A DNA stretch of 64,000 nt from Pseudomonas turukhanskensis (GCF_027922365.1 NZ_BSFN01000003.1:87383-151382), one strand, 5' to 3'. Positions 25,554-34,854 are shown, counted from the stretch's first letter. Translations and numbers: made by a program. The notes: generated by a model from the sequence alone, not told the origin.

Positions 25554-26107
25554 TGGAGGTCGGGCGCCTGAACAAGCGAGCTACGATCCTGGCACTTACC
25601 CCTGACCTTGCGACAATTGAGCTGGGCGGGGTATGGCTCGCGATCGCGAGCAAGGACGCTGCTGATCTTGCCCCGCAGGTTGGCGTGCGTAGCCTGGCAC
25701 GAGTTGATATCCGGGCTCGGTACAGCGACCGCTTGCAGCAGGGGCGATACCTGAAACACGGCAACCGCCTGTTCCACCTAACCAGTGTCCGCGACCCCAC
25801 CGGCACGAAGGCCGAGCTGCGCTGTTCGGCGGATGAATTTGTGGGGGAGGCCGCGATCTACAAGCCAGAAGGTGTGCCGCCGCGCCCATGCCGCGTGAAC
25901 CTCGCCTTCGACGCGCCATACCGCGACGAGTACGGGAAGGTTGTTGAATACCGAACCAAAGCGGAAGTAGTTCTGATCGAAACCGGCCGCGTTCAGGCGG
26001 ATGAGCAGCTTATTGTCGGCACCACCACTTACAACGTTCTGGGCTACGCAGATGAGACCGATGACGGCATTGTGAGGGGGCTATGGCTGCAACCAATGGA
26101 GGGGTGA
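25553..26107 (+). CDS. Head closure (head-tail adaptor) protein, extended form
   Basis: 184 residues. Residues 1-105 match the usual phage head-tail adaptor (GRLNKRATIL, GGVWLAIASKDAADLAPQV, RYLKHGNRLFHLTSV). A further 80-residue beta-rich domain follows (CRVNLAFDAPYRDEYGKVVEYRTKAEVVLIETG), making it longer than the typical 110-residue protein. The tail could be an added decoration or tail-docking domain. Overlaps the next gene by 25 bases. Confidence 0.75.
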   Translation: MEVGRLNKRATILALTPDLATIELGGVWLAIASKDAADLAPQVGVRSLARVDIRARYSDRLQQGRYLKHGNRLFHLTSVRDPTGTKAELRCSADEFVGEAAIYKPEGVPPRPCRVNLAFDAPYRDEYGKVVEYRTKAEVVLIETGRVQADEQLIVGTTTYNVLGYADETDDGIVRGLWLQPMEG

Positions 26108-26667
26108 GGATCGGCGTCACCGCTCTTGGCACTGAGTCTGCTCGCCGGCAATTGGCTAGCCTGGGTAAGAGCATTGACCCTGTACTGCGTGGCACGCTGG
26201 ATACCACAGTCGGCAACGTGAGGAAAACTAAGTACACGCCGGAAATCGCGAAGATGTTTAAAAGCCGGGGCTGGGTTAACAAGCGCCTGATCATCAAGCG
26301 TGTGAATGCAAAGAAAGGCCGGTTTGATGCGCGGTTGATCCCTAGCTCCGCCGGCGTTTATGTGAATGAGTACCGAAAGTGGGGGTATCAGCTGGTTACC
26401 CCGACTCGTGCTCGAATTCTGGTTGGCAGTTTCAAAGGGCACAAGGTGGCTGCGGGCTTTGTGAACCCTGCGAGCTTGGGGCGCCAGCCGTGGTCGACCA
26501 GGTCGGGCAAGAAATCGCGACAGTCGAAAGAGCTGGTTGCGGCAATGGCGCCGTCTGTTGCGTTTTACTTCAAGCGCCTGACCAACTCCGCAACCCTCAC
26601 GTACACCAACCGATTCATGTCTGCTGAGTTTCAGCGCCGGTACCGACGCGAGCTTCTGAAAGGTTAA
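26083..26667 (+). CDS. Tail completion / HK97 gp10-like protein
   Basis: A basic 194-residue protein in the slot after head closure and before the tail terminator. Contains ARRQLASLGKSIDPVLRGTLDTTVGNVRKTKYTPEI and a C-terminal YFKRLTNSATLTYTNRFMSAEFQRRYRRELL. Position and charge suggest a gp10-like or tail-completion protein; sequence similarity is too faint for certainty. Confidence 0.6.
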   Translation: MAATNGGVRIGVTALGTESARRQLASLGKSIDPVLRGTLDTTVGNVRKTKYTPEIAKMFKSRGWVNKRLIIKRVNAKKGRFDARLIPSSAGVYVNEYRKWGYQLVTPTRARILVGSFKGHKVAAGFVNPASLGRQPWSTRSGKKSRQSKELVAAMAPSVAFYFKRLTNSATLTYTNRFMSAEFQRRYRRELLKG

Positions 26668-26669
26668 CC

Positions 26670-27116
26670 ATGCCCACACCAACGAAGGCCACTAAGGTCG
26701 GCGCAAGCCTGCGCGCTTGCCTGGAAACGATCACCCAGCAGAACGGTTACCAGACCCAGCTCGCCGCTGTTTACGGGCCGGCTGACAAGGTGCGCGAAAA
26801 GCCACCGACCCCATATGCGCTGGTTCGCCCGTCCGCCGACAACCGCACCGGTGCGGCAATGCAGCAGGCAACAAGGGTTCGCATGTTCGAAATCGAAGTG
26901 GTGTTCTCCAAGGCGGTCGAGGATCCCGAAGCGGCTCTTGATGCCGTGCACGTCGACATCCTCCGGGCATTGGGCTTCGGCCGCGACAACGACCGGAAGT
27001 TTGCCGGGCTGATCGAAGACGACGACGAAGCAACCTTCCGCTACGCCGCTGAAAACGAAACCACCCACAGCATCACCATAAGCGTCGGCGTGCTCTACGT
27101 CGAAAGCTACAACTGA
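26670..27116 (+). CDS. Tail terminator-like protein
   Basis: 148 residues with an alpha/beta layout (LRACLETITQQNGYQTQLAAVYGP, PTPYALVRPSADN, VRMFEIEVVFSKAVEDPEAALDAVHVDILRALG, HSITISVGVLYVESYN) as in tail terminator proteins that cap the tail tube. Located directly before the tail tube gene, the usual slot. Confidence 0.7.
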   Translation: MPTPTKATKVGASLRACLETITQQNGYQTQLAAVYGPADKVREKPPTPYALVRPSADNRTGAAMQQATRVRMFEIEVVFSKAVEDPEAALDAVHVDILRALGFGRDNDRKFAGLIEDDDEATFRYAAENETTHSITISVGVLYVESYN

Positions 27117-27147
27117 CCACCCACCGGCCACGGGCCAGGAGCAAACC

Positions 27148-27945
27148 ATGCAATACACCCAACTCTTCCGTGGCAATACGCTTGTGGCGCCATATCCGAC
27201 CAATGTGTTCCAGGAGCTGTTCAAACTCCAAAACTCTTCTGCAGAGCCGGAGACCACCGAAATCACCATCGCCGACCCGACTCGCCTGGGCCTGCCTGAG
27301 CTGGATGGTGTGACTTCCACTTCGGCAATCAACATCACCGGTGAGGCTGTTAACTTCAGCCCGGCCGCCGCGGCAATCTTGATGTTCGGTTCGGTGGAGC
27401 GCGTGCCTTCTGGCACTGTGGTCGCCGAAGAGCAGGACGCATACGTCGACCGTACTATCGCCCTGGCGCACATGCCGTTGGTAATCACCAGCGTCAAAGC
27501 TGCGGACGCCGATGTTGGTGATCCTGCCTACGTTCGCAACGTCGATTACGCCGTCACTCCAGGCGGCATCAAAGTTCTGTTGGGCGGGCAGTTGGCCGAC
27601 GACATCAACGCAGAAGCGGCGCCGGTTGGCGGGGGCCTGAAGCGCCTCGCTTTGAAAATCGCGTACACCTATCCCACCGTGGATGTGATCAAGCCCTTCA
27701 TTACCGGGCGTAAGTTCTACCGGATCATGTTCGAGCAGGTGAACGAAGCTGGCGATGGCGAGAAGCGGCGCATTCGCTGCTTCTATGCGCGCATCAGCCT
27801 GAACGGTGGCTTGCCGCTGAACCAGGCAGCGGAGTTCGGTGTGATTCCCGTGAGCATTCGCTTGCTGGCCGACCCTAGCATCGTAGATACGGCGGAAGCG
27901 GCCATCTGGCAATTTGAAGTTCAGAACACTGACGAGGCCGCGTAA
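27148..27945 (+). CDS. Major tail tube protein
   Basis: 265 residues, beta-rich, directly upstream of the tail chaperone and tape measure genes, so the tube subunit by position. Key stretches: YTQLFRGNTLVAPYPTNVFQELFKLQ near the start, TSAINITGEAVNFSPAAAAILMF and FITGRKFYRIMFEQVNEAGDGEKRRIRCFYARI. A good terminator follows. Confidence 0.8.
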   Translation: MQYTQLFRGNTLVAPYPTNVFQELFKLQNSSAEPETTEITIADPTRLGLPELDGVTSTSAINITGEAVNFSPAAAAILMFGSVERVPSGTVVAEEQDAYVDRTIALAHMPLVITSVKAADADVGDPAYVRNVDYAVTPGGIKVLLGGQLADDINAEAAPVGGGLKRLALKIAYTYPTVDVIKPFITGRKFYRIMFEQVNEAGDGEKRRIRCFYARISLNGGLPLNQAAEFGVIPVSIRLLADPSIVDTAEAAIWQFEVQNTDEAA

Positions 27946-27960
27946 GGCCCAATCCACTAG

Positions 27961-27988
27961 AAAGCCCGCTTCGGCGGGCTTTTGCTTT
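27961..27988 (+). terminator. Terminator after the tail tube gene
   Basis: AAAGCCCGC/GCGGGCTTT stem with a TTCG tetraloop and T-rich tail. It likely lowers chaperone and tape measure expression relative to the tube protein. Confidence 0.85.
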
Positions 27989-27999
27989 TCGGGGTTTAC

Positions 28000-28362
28000 A
28001 TGTCCGAGCATCAAATTCTGTTCCCACAAAGCCCAGTCGTGATGGTTGGCCGTCGAGCCGTTGAGGTTCGCCCGGTACAACTGCGGCATTTCGAAATTTT
28101 CGCGGCGGCTGCGGCGGGTCTGATCGCGCTACTCGCCGACTCTTCTACCGGGAAAATCTTGGCCTATGCCAAGAACACCGCAGCACTGACCGCAATCATC
28201 GGTGCGTGTACCACGCTTCCAGTCTGGCGCGCTCGCCGACTACCGGCGGCCGTGGTCGTGCAACTGATGGTCGTTGTAGTTAAGGAAAATTCCGATTTTT
28301 TCAATCAGGCCCTGCAGGTGATGGCAAGCCATATACCTGGTTCGAGTCAATCCAACGACTGA
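28000..28362 (+). CDS. Tail assembly chaperone, unshifted product (gpG-like)
   Basis: 120 residues from the ATG at 28000 (GGGG ribosome site). Hydrophobic, with FAAAAAGLIALLADSSTGKILAYAKN and VVVQLMVVVVKENSDFFNQAL. Located between tube and tape measure genes. The slippery heptamer T TTT TTC at 28296-28302 allows a -1 shift into the second frame. As in lambda G/GT, the short form should be more abundant and help tail assembly without being in the virion. Confidence 0.85.
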   Translation: MSEHQILFPQSPVVMVGRRAVEVRPVQLRHFEIFAAAAAGLIALLADSSTGKILAYAKNTAALTAIIGACTTLPVWRARRLPAAVVVQLMVVVVKENSDFFNQALQVMASHIPGSSQSND

Positions 28363-28538
28363 TCAGCAACGGCCACCATTGGGCCGATGTGCAGGGCTAC
28401 ACCCTCCCGCAGTTGCGGGCGTTTCTTTCCGGTGTCGACAGTGTTGAACGATCCCAGGCCCGCATGCGGCTTGTGACCGCGCGCGCCGCCAAGGCCAACA
28501 AGAGAGACTTTGATCGGCTACTCCGAGGGCTATCGTAA
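28000..28538 (+). CDS. Tail assembly chaperone, -1 frameshift product (gpGT-like)
   Basis: Reading shifts back one base at T TTT TTC (28296-28302, in-frame codons GAT TTT TTC). The new frame is open from 28302 to the TAA at 28536-28538 and adds 78 residues (QSGPAGDGKPYTWFESIQRL, later HHWADVQGYTLPQLRAFL and a basic end FDRLLRGLS), giving about 179 in all. This second frame has no start codon of its own at its beginning and fills an otherwise empty 175-base gap. The TAA overlaps the tape measure ATG. This is the classic siphovirus G-T arrangement. Confidence 0.9.
28296..28302 (+). promoter_or_regulatory. Programmed -1 frameshift site
   Basis: TTTTTTC read as T TTT TTC in the chaperone frame satisfies the X XXY YYZ rule; both tRNAs can re-pair in the -1 frame. 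The zero-frame stop is 60 bases downstream. Confidence 0.9.
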
Positions 28539-30604
28539 TGGCGGGCGGCAAGGTAACAACCCAACTTGTCATCGAGGGCAAGAACAACGCTGCGAAGGCT
28601 TTCAAAGAGGCCGACGGCCAGCTGAACAAGCTCAGCGCTGGCGCGAAGGAGGCGGGTGCTGTGTTGGCCGGGGCACTGTCCGTCGGGGCGTTTGCTGTCT
28701 ACATCAAAAGCGCCATCGACGCAGCGGACAAAACCGACGAATTGGCCGAGCGCGCCGGCGTCCTGAATAGCCAATTTGCGGGACTGCAGTACGCCGCCAA
28801 GTTCGCCAGCATGGACGGTGAAGCCCTGGCCGCTACCCTGGGAAAGCTGAACCAGAACGCTGCCAAGGCGGCGAATGGATCGAAAGCTCAAGCAGCGGCG
28901 TTTGCGAAGGTAGGCGTCTCGGTTCGCGGTGCTAACGGGGATATCAAAAGCGCCGATGTTCTGTTGTTGGAACTCGCTGACAAGTTTGCCCAGTTGCCTG
29001 ACGGGGCTGAAAAATCGGCATTGGCTGTTGAGCTCTTCGGCAAGTCTGGCGCGAAACTCCTGCCTCTTCTCAACCGTGGCGGGAGCGGTATTCAGGAGCT
29101 AATCAACCAGGCCAAGGACCTCGGTTTAGTTCTTTCGGACGAGGCATACAAGGCAGCTGGAAATTTCAACGATCAGCTGGATGTGCTGGGCTCAGTTTCC
29201 GAAGGTGTAGGGCAGAAAATGGCGGCGGATTTGCTCCCGTCTCTCAACGTCATCACCGGCCTGATGCTCGATGTTTCAAAAAATACGAACCTGGCCACCA
29301 CGTCTTCCACATTCTTTGGCGGCGCTCTCAAGGGGCTCGCTGCGGCCGGGATTATTTTTGGCGCCGTGATGGATGCGGCCGGCACCTACCTGGGGGCTCT
29401 TTTGGCGGCGCTGGTCACGGCCGGGAAGGGCAATTTGACCGGTGCTTTCGATATCCTAGAACAGCATTCGGCAGATGCCAGCAAAGGCATCAGCGATGCC
29501 GTAGACCGGATTGGAAAGGTTTTTAACGGAGAGTATGAGCAGGCCGGTCAGCAGGCTGCCGAGGTCTCAGAAAACATCCGCAGAAGCTTCGATTCTGTGG
29601 CCACCGGCATGGGCGCTACCGTAGAGCTGGCCGAGATAAAGGCAAAAGAGTTGAAGGGGGTCCAGGATCAGGTAGTAAAGGACTCCCAAGGCACCTTAAA
29701 TCGGCTCGTGGACGCCCAGCGCAAAGCAAAGTCGGCGCTGGAAAAGGTGCAGTCTCAACAGCTTGAAAGCGAGAAGCGCTTCAGGGAGGCACGCCAGGAC
29801 CTCAACAGGAGTGAAGACGGTGTCGCCAGCTATGGCGAAGCGGAAGCACTTAAAGTCAATGCGAGGAACGCTGTTAGCGCGGGAGACGCGGACGCCGCGC
29901 GAGAAAGCGTGATCCAGGCGCTTGCGGTGCTGAAGGAGCTAAAGGCCGCTGGCGAAAGTACGTATGGGTTCGAGGGTTTCATTAACGACCTCAATGCGAT
30001 CGATGAAGCGGCCCAAGCGATCGATCTTAAAAATGCAAAAACAGGCATGGCTGATGCCACGAGCGAGCTAGAAGCCTTCCAGCGCAAGCTCGATGCAGTG
30101 AAAGATACGAAGATCACGATCAACCTGAAGCCTGAAGAAATCGCCAAACTTGAAAGCGATATCCAGGCGCTGGCTCAGCGCCTCGGCAATACGCTTACGA
30201 TCACCGCCACTATTACGCCGATCGTGGCAACACCCGAAATGACGGCCGTAGGGCTTGAGCAACCGCAGATCACCTATCCCGGCTATGCCAGCGGCACCGA
30301 CAGCGCCACGCCTGGTTTGCATTGGGTTGGCGAGAACGGCCCTGAGTTAATGCGCTTTAGAGGGGGTGAGCAGGTATTGCCGGCCGATGCGTCACGCAAC
30401 CTTGCCACCAATATGGCCGGGCTGCTCAGTGGTGACGTTCTGGGTGGTAGTGCTGCCAGTGATGCCCTGAATTCCGCTAACAGCGATCTGCCGCACCTTG
30501 GCCAGTTGGACCTCAACATTGGCGGGGATAGCCACACGGTCTATGTTCCCAAGAAAACTGCCAGCGCTCTGCGTACAGCCAAGCGAAAGCTCGGCCGCAA
30601 CTAA
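28538..30604 (+). CDS. Tape measure protein
   Basis: 688 residues, mostly helical. The N-terminal part (VIEGKNNAAKAFKEADGQLNKLSAGAKEAGAVLAGALSVG) and the DKTDELAERAGVLNSQFAGLQYAAK region are typical of tail length tape measure proteins. Hydrophobic segments are near residues 265-300 and long coiled coils near 385-440. The end has the WVGENGPELMRFRGGEQVLPAD motif common to such proteins. At about 1.5 angstrom per residue the length predicts a tail near 100 nm. Confidence 0.92.
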   Translation: MAGGKVTTQLVIEGKNNAAKAFKEADGQLNKLSAGAKEAGAVLAGALSVGAFAVYIKSAIDAADKTDELAERAGVLNSQFAGLQYAAKFASMDGEALAATLGKLNQNAAKAANGSKAQAAAFAKVGVSVRGANGDIKSADVLLLELADKFAQLPDGAEKSALAVELFGKSGAKLLPLLNRGGSGIQELINQAKDLGLVLSDEAYKAAGNFNDQLDVLGSVSEGVGQKMAADLLPSLNVITGLMLDVSKNTNLATTSSTFFGGALKGLAAAGIIFGAVMDAAGTYLGALLAALVTAGKGNLTGAFDILEQHSADASKGISDAVDRIGKVFNGEYEQAGQQAAEVSENIRRSFDSVATGMGATVELAEIKAKELKGVQDQVVKDSQGTLNRLVDAQRKAKSALEKVQSQQLESEKRFREARQDLNRSEDGVASYGEAEALKVNARNAVSAGDADAARESVIQALAVLKELKAAGESTYGFEGFINDLNAIDEAAQAIDLKNAKTGMADATSELEAFQRKLDAVKDTKITINLKPEEIAKLESDIQALAQRLGNTLTITATITPIVATPEMTAVGLEQPQITYPGYASGTDSATPGLHWVGENGPELMRFRGGEQVLPADASRNLATNMAGLLSGDVLGGSAASDALNSANSDLPHLGQLDLNIGGDSHTVYVPKKTASALRTAKRKLGRN

Positions 30605-30613
30605 GCCAATCCT

Positions 30614-30639
30614 GCCCGCCACGTGCGGGCTTTTTGTTT
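30614..30639 (+). terminator. Terminator after tape measure
   Basis: GCCCGC/GCGGGC with loop CACGT and TTTTTGTTT. Confidence 0.85.
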
Positions 30640-30652
30640 GTGGAGCCCCTGA

Positions 30653-31150
30653 ATGGCAATCCTGATCACGCTCGGCGGTGTACCGCTTGTTTGGCACGCC
30701 GGCGCGCCTGAGTTGGATGATGACGTGCTCGATGCGTCCACGCTGCTGCGCATGAGCGACGGCCGTGGCGTAAACATGCATCGTTATCAGAAGGTGACCG
30801 GCACGATTGCCGGTCAAGGACTGATGCCACCAGGTCTGGACGGACTGGATTTCACTCAACCTTTGGAGCTGCGCACCACTCAGGTTTCTAATGTGGTCGC
30901 CGAGGGCCGTGTTTTTACGCCCAAGACCACGCCCCGTCCCGATGTGGCGCCATGGGCGTTTGCTTTGATAGATGGACAGTGGATAAAAACGGCCTGTGTC
31001 TTTGCTGACGGCGTGATCACTGTCGCGGATCGCGCCGACGCCGAGCTTTACCAGGCCTGCTGGATGCCTGTGTATTCGGTGTTCGCCAAGCGGCCGGCGA
31101 AGTCTCAATCCACCACACACAGCTGGTCCATTCCCTGGGAAGAAGCCTGA
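30653..31150 (+). CDS. Tail tip protein, unknown
   Basis: 165 residues, beta-rich, no membrane segment: LITLGGVPLVWHAGAPELDDDVLDASTLLRM at the start and SQSTTHSWSIPWEEA at the end. It lies between tape measure and the hub-like gene, where distal-tail proteins are encoded. Its stop overlaps the next ATG by one base. Identity beyond tail tip is uncertain. Confidence 0.65.
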   Translation: MAILITLGGVPLVWHAGAPELDDDVLDASTLLRMSDGRGVNMHRYQKVTGTIAGQGLMPPGLDGLDFTQPLELRTTQVSNVVAEGRVFTPKTTPRPDVAPWAFALIDGQWIKTACVFADGVITVADRADAELYQACWMPVYSVFAKRPAKSQSTTHSWSIPWEEA

Positions 31151-32850
31151 TGCTGCTCAACGGATCGACGCTGAACAGCGTCACCTTAAACGGCAACCGC
31201 ATTGAGCATACAGAGGGCGAGCCCGAGTATGTGGTGGCCGGGATCTCGTATGCCTGGGGCGTAATCCTCAACGTGTCCGGCACTGACGTCGCAGCCCACT
31301 TGGTCGGCAGTATGTCAGTTGATCGGGAAGAGGGCGCCGCGGGGTTGGCCGACTTTGATCTGTTCATTGAGGAAGGGGTGTCGGTTGTGCCGACTGATTG
31401 GCGCAACAAACCGGTCACCATCGACTTCACTTGTACCGATCAGGCCGGGATGACGAAGTCGGAGCGACTGTTCACCGGTGTGATCACCGGCCCCGCTTGG
31501 AGCGCGAGCGAGCGCATTCTTAGTTGTGAATGCGGGGATCAACTACAGCAGAGGGTCGAGGGAATGCCTCTGGCGGCCATCGATACCCTGGCGGGAGGCG
31601 TATGGTCAGCGGACCTTTACGAGCCCGTGGATGGCCGGAGCCGCTGGGATTACATTCAGGAGCGGCTGGCGACCGTAGCCGGATCGCTAGATTGCGCGGC
31701 CGATGGCAGCCTGCGCGTTACCAGCTGGTTTGCGGGTGCGCCGCAGATTGTATTCGGGTACGGCACCACGCTGGATCAAACGGTTGAGTTTGATGCCGCG
31801 CAACTGAGCAACGTTACCAACCGTGTAGAGGTGGAGTTCAGCTTTCGGTACAGCCGCCTTTGGCAGCTCAATCAGCATTACACCTGGTTGGTGCCCGCTG
31901 GCAGCTTCTGCGCCTGGCGCGTTGACTCGCACGAATTGCCCACCAAGGACATGATCGAGGATGCCGCTACCGATGGCGGCCAGACCATGATTAACGGCAC
32001 GTTTGTGTATCTCCCACCCTCGGCACCCGACCCTTGCGGTACTGGTTCACCCTGGATCAACACGTACCCGGACCTGTTGACCGGGGCCGGTTGGACCGGG
32101 GCGCGGCGGTGGGCGCAGGCCGTAACGGAAACCTACACCATGGTGTTCGCCACCCCAGAGGGTGAGGTAGAAGCGACGCAGATTATCAAGCGTGATAGCG
32201 GTTCCTTGGAGATCGAGTCGGACAGTATTGAGGCCTGGACATCGGACCCCATCACTGGGGGAGTCTCTGGCTACTCGGATGTGCTCGATGAGTCCCGTAG
32301 GGACTTGGCGTTGCGGGTGAAAATGCTCTCAGCCCGAACGCAGATCATCGCCGCGAATCGCGATAACGGAATGAGCTGGCAGGTTCCGACTCCGATGGCG
32401 CTCGGCACCGACCTCACCTCTACGCTGCAGTTGGACGACCAGCGCACCAAAGGTCTAGGAAAGTGCCGTCGAATCGTGCACGACCTGGACTTCGAAGCCG
32501 GCACGGCCATTACCACGATCAGCATCGCAATCATGCGTGGCGGTGGATCAAGTGATGCCCTGACGGCGCCGCCTCGCCTGGGCGTTGCTCATGTTGATCC
32601 GGGCGAGAAGGCAACTGATGTTTTGCCCTCGCAAATCGGCGGCCGAAGCGATAGCCCGCCTTATGACGAAGACCGTGACGGCTTCTCCGGTAACTACGAC
32701 TACATCGACAACGACGTGGGCCAAGAGGAGTACCCGCGCCGAATCACAGCCACCGCCCCGGAAATCCCCGCGGCGTTGCGCGATGAGTTGGCGTTGACCT
32801 CCGAAAGCCTATATCGCGTCGGCATACCGAATAATCAGTTGGAGCTTTGA
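31150..32850 (+). CDS. Tail hub-like protein
   Basis: 566 residues following the distal-tail slot. Beta-rich with hub-like repeats: GSMSVDREEGAAGLADFDLFIEEG, PVTIDFTCTDQAGMTKSERLFTGVITG and RILSCECGDQLQQRVEG in the first third. A calcium-type acidic stretch (PPYDEDRDGFSGNYDYIDNDVG) is near the C-terminus. Likely the central hub joining tube to fibres. No enzymatic motif seen. Confidence 0.65.
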   Translation: MLLNGSTLNSVTLNGNRIEHTEGEPEYVVAGISYAWGVILNVSGTDVAAHLVGSMSVDREEGAAGLADFDLFIEEGVSVVPTDWRNKPVTIDFTCTDQAGMTKSERLFTGVITGPAWSASERILSCECGDQLQQRVEGMPLAAIDTLAGGVWSADLYEPVDGRSRWDYIQERLATVAGSLDCAADGSLRVTSWFAGAPQIVFGYGTTLDQTVEFDAAQLSNVTNRVEVEFSFRYSRLWQLNQHYTWLVPAGSFCAWRVDSHELPTKDMIEDAATDGGQTMINGTFVYLPPSAPDPCGTGSPWINTYPDLLTGAGWTGARRWAQAVTETYTMVFATPEGEVEATQIIKRDSGSLEIESDSIEAWTSDPITGGVSGYSDVLDESRRDLALRVKMLSARTQIIAANRDNGMSWQVPTPMALGTDLTSTLQLDDQRTKGLGKCRRIVHDLDFEAGTAITTISIAIMRGGGSSDALTAPPRLGVAHVDPGEKATDVLPSQIGGRSDSPPYDEDRDGFSGNYDYIDNDVGQEEYPRRITATAPEIPAALRDELALTSESLYRVGIPNNQLEL

Positions 32851-32851
32851 T

Positions 32852-33313
32852 ATGGCCTTGGGCGATGCACGCCGCGCAAGCGGCCGCGCGAACGAAGCAA
32901 ACCGGCGCGCAATTGGCACCACGAACGAGTCTGAGCGCCGGGCTATTGGCCGTCAGAATGAGGCGGATCGGCGCGGAACCGAGGTTGTCGATGAAATCAA
33001 CAGCCTGGTTAGTCCTCTACCCACCAAAGCGACTTTGCGCGCTGTGCCGCCTGTTGGCCCTACGGCTGCCAAGCGCGGTACCGGCACCTATAAGGCCCCT
33101 GCGTCTGGCACCGGTGGTGGCATCGCCAGCCCGGTCACCGAAAAAACCAAGGTGGTCGACGGTAAAACTGTGCCTGACCGCGTGTATTACGCCGCGGGCT
33201 TCACCAGTAGCGATGGCCTTTTCATCCTTCCTGCGATCAAAACCCAGAACATGGCCGACGCCAACGGCGCCGATGTGGTGTTCGAGTTTGCCGACCCGGC
33301 GGGCACCGTATGA
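32852..33313 (+). CDS. Tail structural protein with N-terminal Arg/Glu repeats
   Basis: 153 residues. The first 45 form repeated units (RRASGRANEAN, RRAIGTTNESE, RRAIGRQNEAD, RRGTEV) that could make a helical trimer stem. The rest is Gly/Pro-rich then beta. Begins just after the hub gene stop and overlaps the next gene by four bases. Function unknown; probably virion. Confidence 0.6.
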   Translation: MALGDARRASGRANEANRRAIGTTNESERRAIGRQNEADRRGTEVVDEINSLVSPLPTKATLRAVPPVGPTAAKRGTGTYKAPASGTGGGIASPVTEKTKVVDGKTVPDRVYYAAGFTSSDGLFILPAIKTQNMADANGADVVFEFADPAGTV

Positions 33314-34854
33314 GCACACCAGGGGTACCGCCTTGGGGCTGCCCTTGGCATGGCCTGGTGAAGGACTACCGGCTTACGCTTCCGACCGGCGATCTTCTGG
33401 TCTACCCGACGCCAAACGCCGGTGGTTTATGGGAGGCAGGTTCAAACGCCCTTATTCAGCATCCGGCGGCGCCTGAGATCGAGCGATCGAGCGAAGAGGC
33501 TGCAGCTGATGCGGCAGCAGGGCGGCAATGGTGGAACAAGGCGATTCTCGCGTGGAACTCGCTGCACGGTAAAAACATTGGTGGTTGGATTTACATTGAT
33601 TCCGCCGGCGCCTGCTGGCGGGTTACCACCACGCTTTCTGCGCTCCATATGAGCGGGGGCACAGCCGAGGTAAAGCTGAAGCGCTTCGGTTTATTGGGTG
33701 GCTCAGCAGAGGAACATACGTACAGCGTTTCGGTACCAAACATGGGGCAGGGAAGCCCTGCCATAGAAGGCTCAAACGGTTCCTACCTGCTCACTCGGTA
33801 CCATACAAATAAGGTCGGTTCTGCCGCCGTTTTTGAGTTGGCTGTGGGGTTTTCCGGTGACAGGTATGCCCATTGGCCACGCAGGCCCTGTGGCTGGGTT
33901 GAAATTAAGCTGAGTGGGCCGGGCGCAGAATGCGTTATTTCCGTTGCAACGGTGAAAAACCGTGCGGAAACCCTGGGCTCGGCCACCACGAGTGAGCTGA
34001 CCAGAATCCCGGACAACTGGTACGTCCAAGAGCACCCTGCAGAATCGAAGAAGCGTTTAACGCAGACACCGCTCTCGGGGTTCACCACTTTCCTGCTTGT
34101 CCAACATGAGGCCGTCTCTGGCATCGAGGCCCGTTCATACACCGGGTATACGGTAGGCATGTTCTACGACGACGCCGGCTTGCATGAACTCACCATCAGC
34201 GAGCAGGCACAGACCTCCTATAGTTCGCCACCGGCGATCCACTCCGGTCCTGTTGAGTTCGACTTCAACGCACCTGTCACCGGGAGTTGGTACAGCAGCA
34301 CAAGCTTCACGACCTCGCTTAGAATCATCTATGCAATCGATGGTGAGGAAGTTTGCACCTACGATTACAGCGCAGTGCAGACCAGCTCTCAGACGGGAAC
34401 CATCACGAATGGTGCGTCAAACATCGAGTTCACCTGGTCGGTTAGCTACGCGCCCGGAGGCGTAAGTAGCGGGTCGGGAAATATTGTGTGGGTCGTGGAC
34501 GGAGTAGGAGCCCTTGGTGGTGACTACACCGCGCGCTTCTCGACCGCGATGAGTGACGGGGCGATACCTCGCGATATGGGTGGCAACGGTATTGCGTACC
34601 GCTGGAGTACTTCCGGCACTGCCAGAACCATGCGGTTGTTCCCTCATCGCCACGCGAACACGCTTTTTGGTAATTGCGAGCGTTACACCGACCCGCCGGC
34701 CACTAGCTACCCCGCCGCCGTCGCCACCCCAGTTGGAGCCCTATCTCTGCCGGTTTTCGTTGGCGGGTCCGACCAAACAGTCTTTGTTTATGGCAGTTGG
34801 TGCCCTGTCACCGGCCAGGCCGTGCGCGCTTTAGAACCCGTTTGCTGGGTATAA
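33310..34854 (+). CDS. Large tail protein, unknown
   Basis: 514 residues, beta-rich with many Ser/Thr/Gly/Tyr (GSWYSSTSFTTSLRIIYAIDGEEVCTYDYS). The opening PGVPPWGCPWHGLVKDYRLTLPTGDLLVY recurs in phage tail genes in my recollection, but no enzyme motif is visible. Located between hub and fibre genes. Confidence 0.6.
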   Translation: MSTPGVPPWGCPWHGLVKDYRLTLPTGDLLVYPTPNAGGLWEAGSNALIQHPAAPEIERSSEEAAADAAAGRQWWNKAILAWNSLHGKNIGGWIYIDSAGACWRVTTTLSALHMSGGTAEVKLKRFGLLGGSAEEHTYSVSVPNMGQGSPAIEGSNGSYLLTRYHTNKVGSAAVFELAVGFSGDRYAHWPRRPCGWVEIKLSGPGAECVISVATVKNRAETLGSATTSELTRIPDNWYVQEHPAESKKRLTQTPLSGFTTFLLVQHEAVSGIEARSYTGYTVGMFYDDAGLHELTISEQAQTSYSSPPAIHSGPVEFDFNAPVTGSWYSSTSFTTSLRIIYAIDGEEVCTYDYSAVQTSSQTGTITNGASNIEFTWSVSYAPGGVSSGSGNIVWVVDGVGALGGDYTARFSTAMSDGAIPRDMGGNGIAYRWSTSGTARTMRLFPHRHANTLFGNCERYTDPPATSYPAAVATPVGALSLPVFVGGSDQTVFVYGSWCPVTGQAVRALEPVCWV

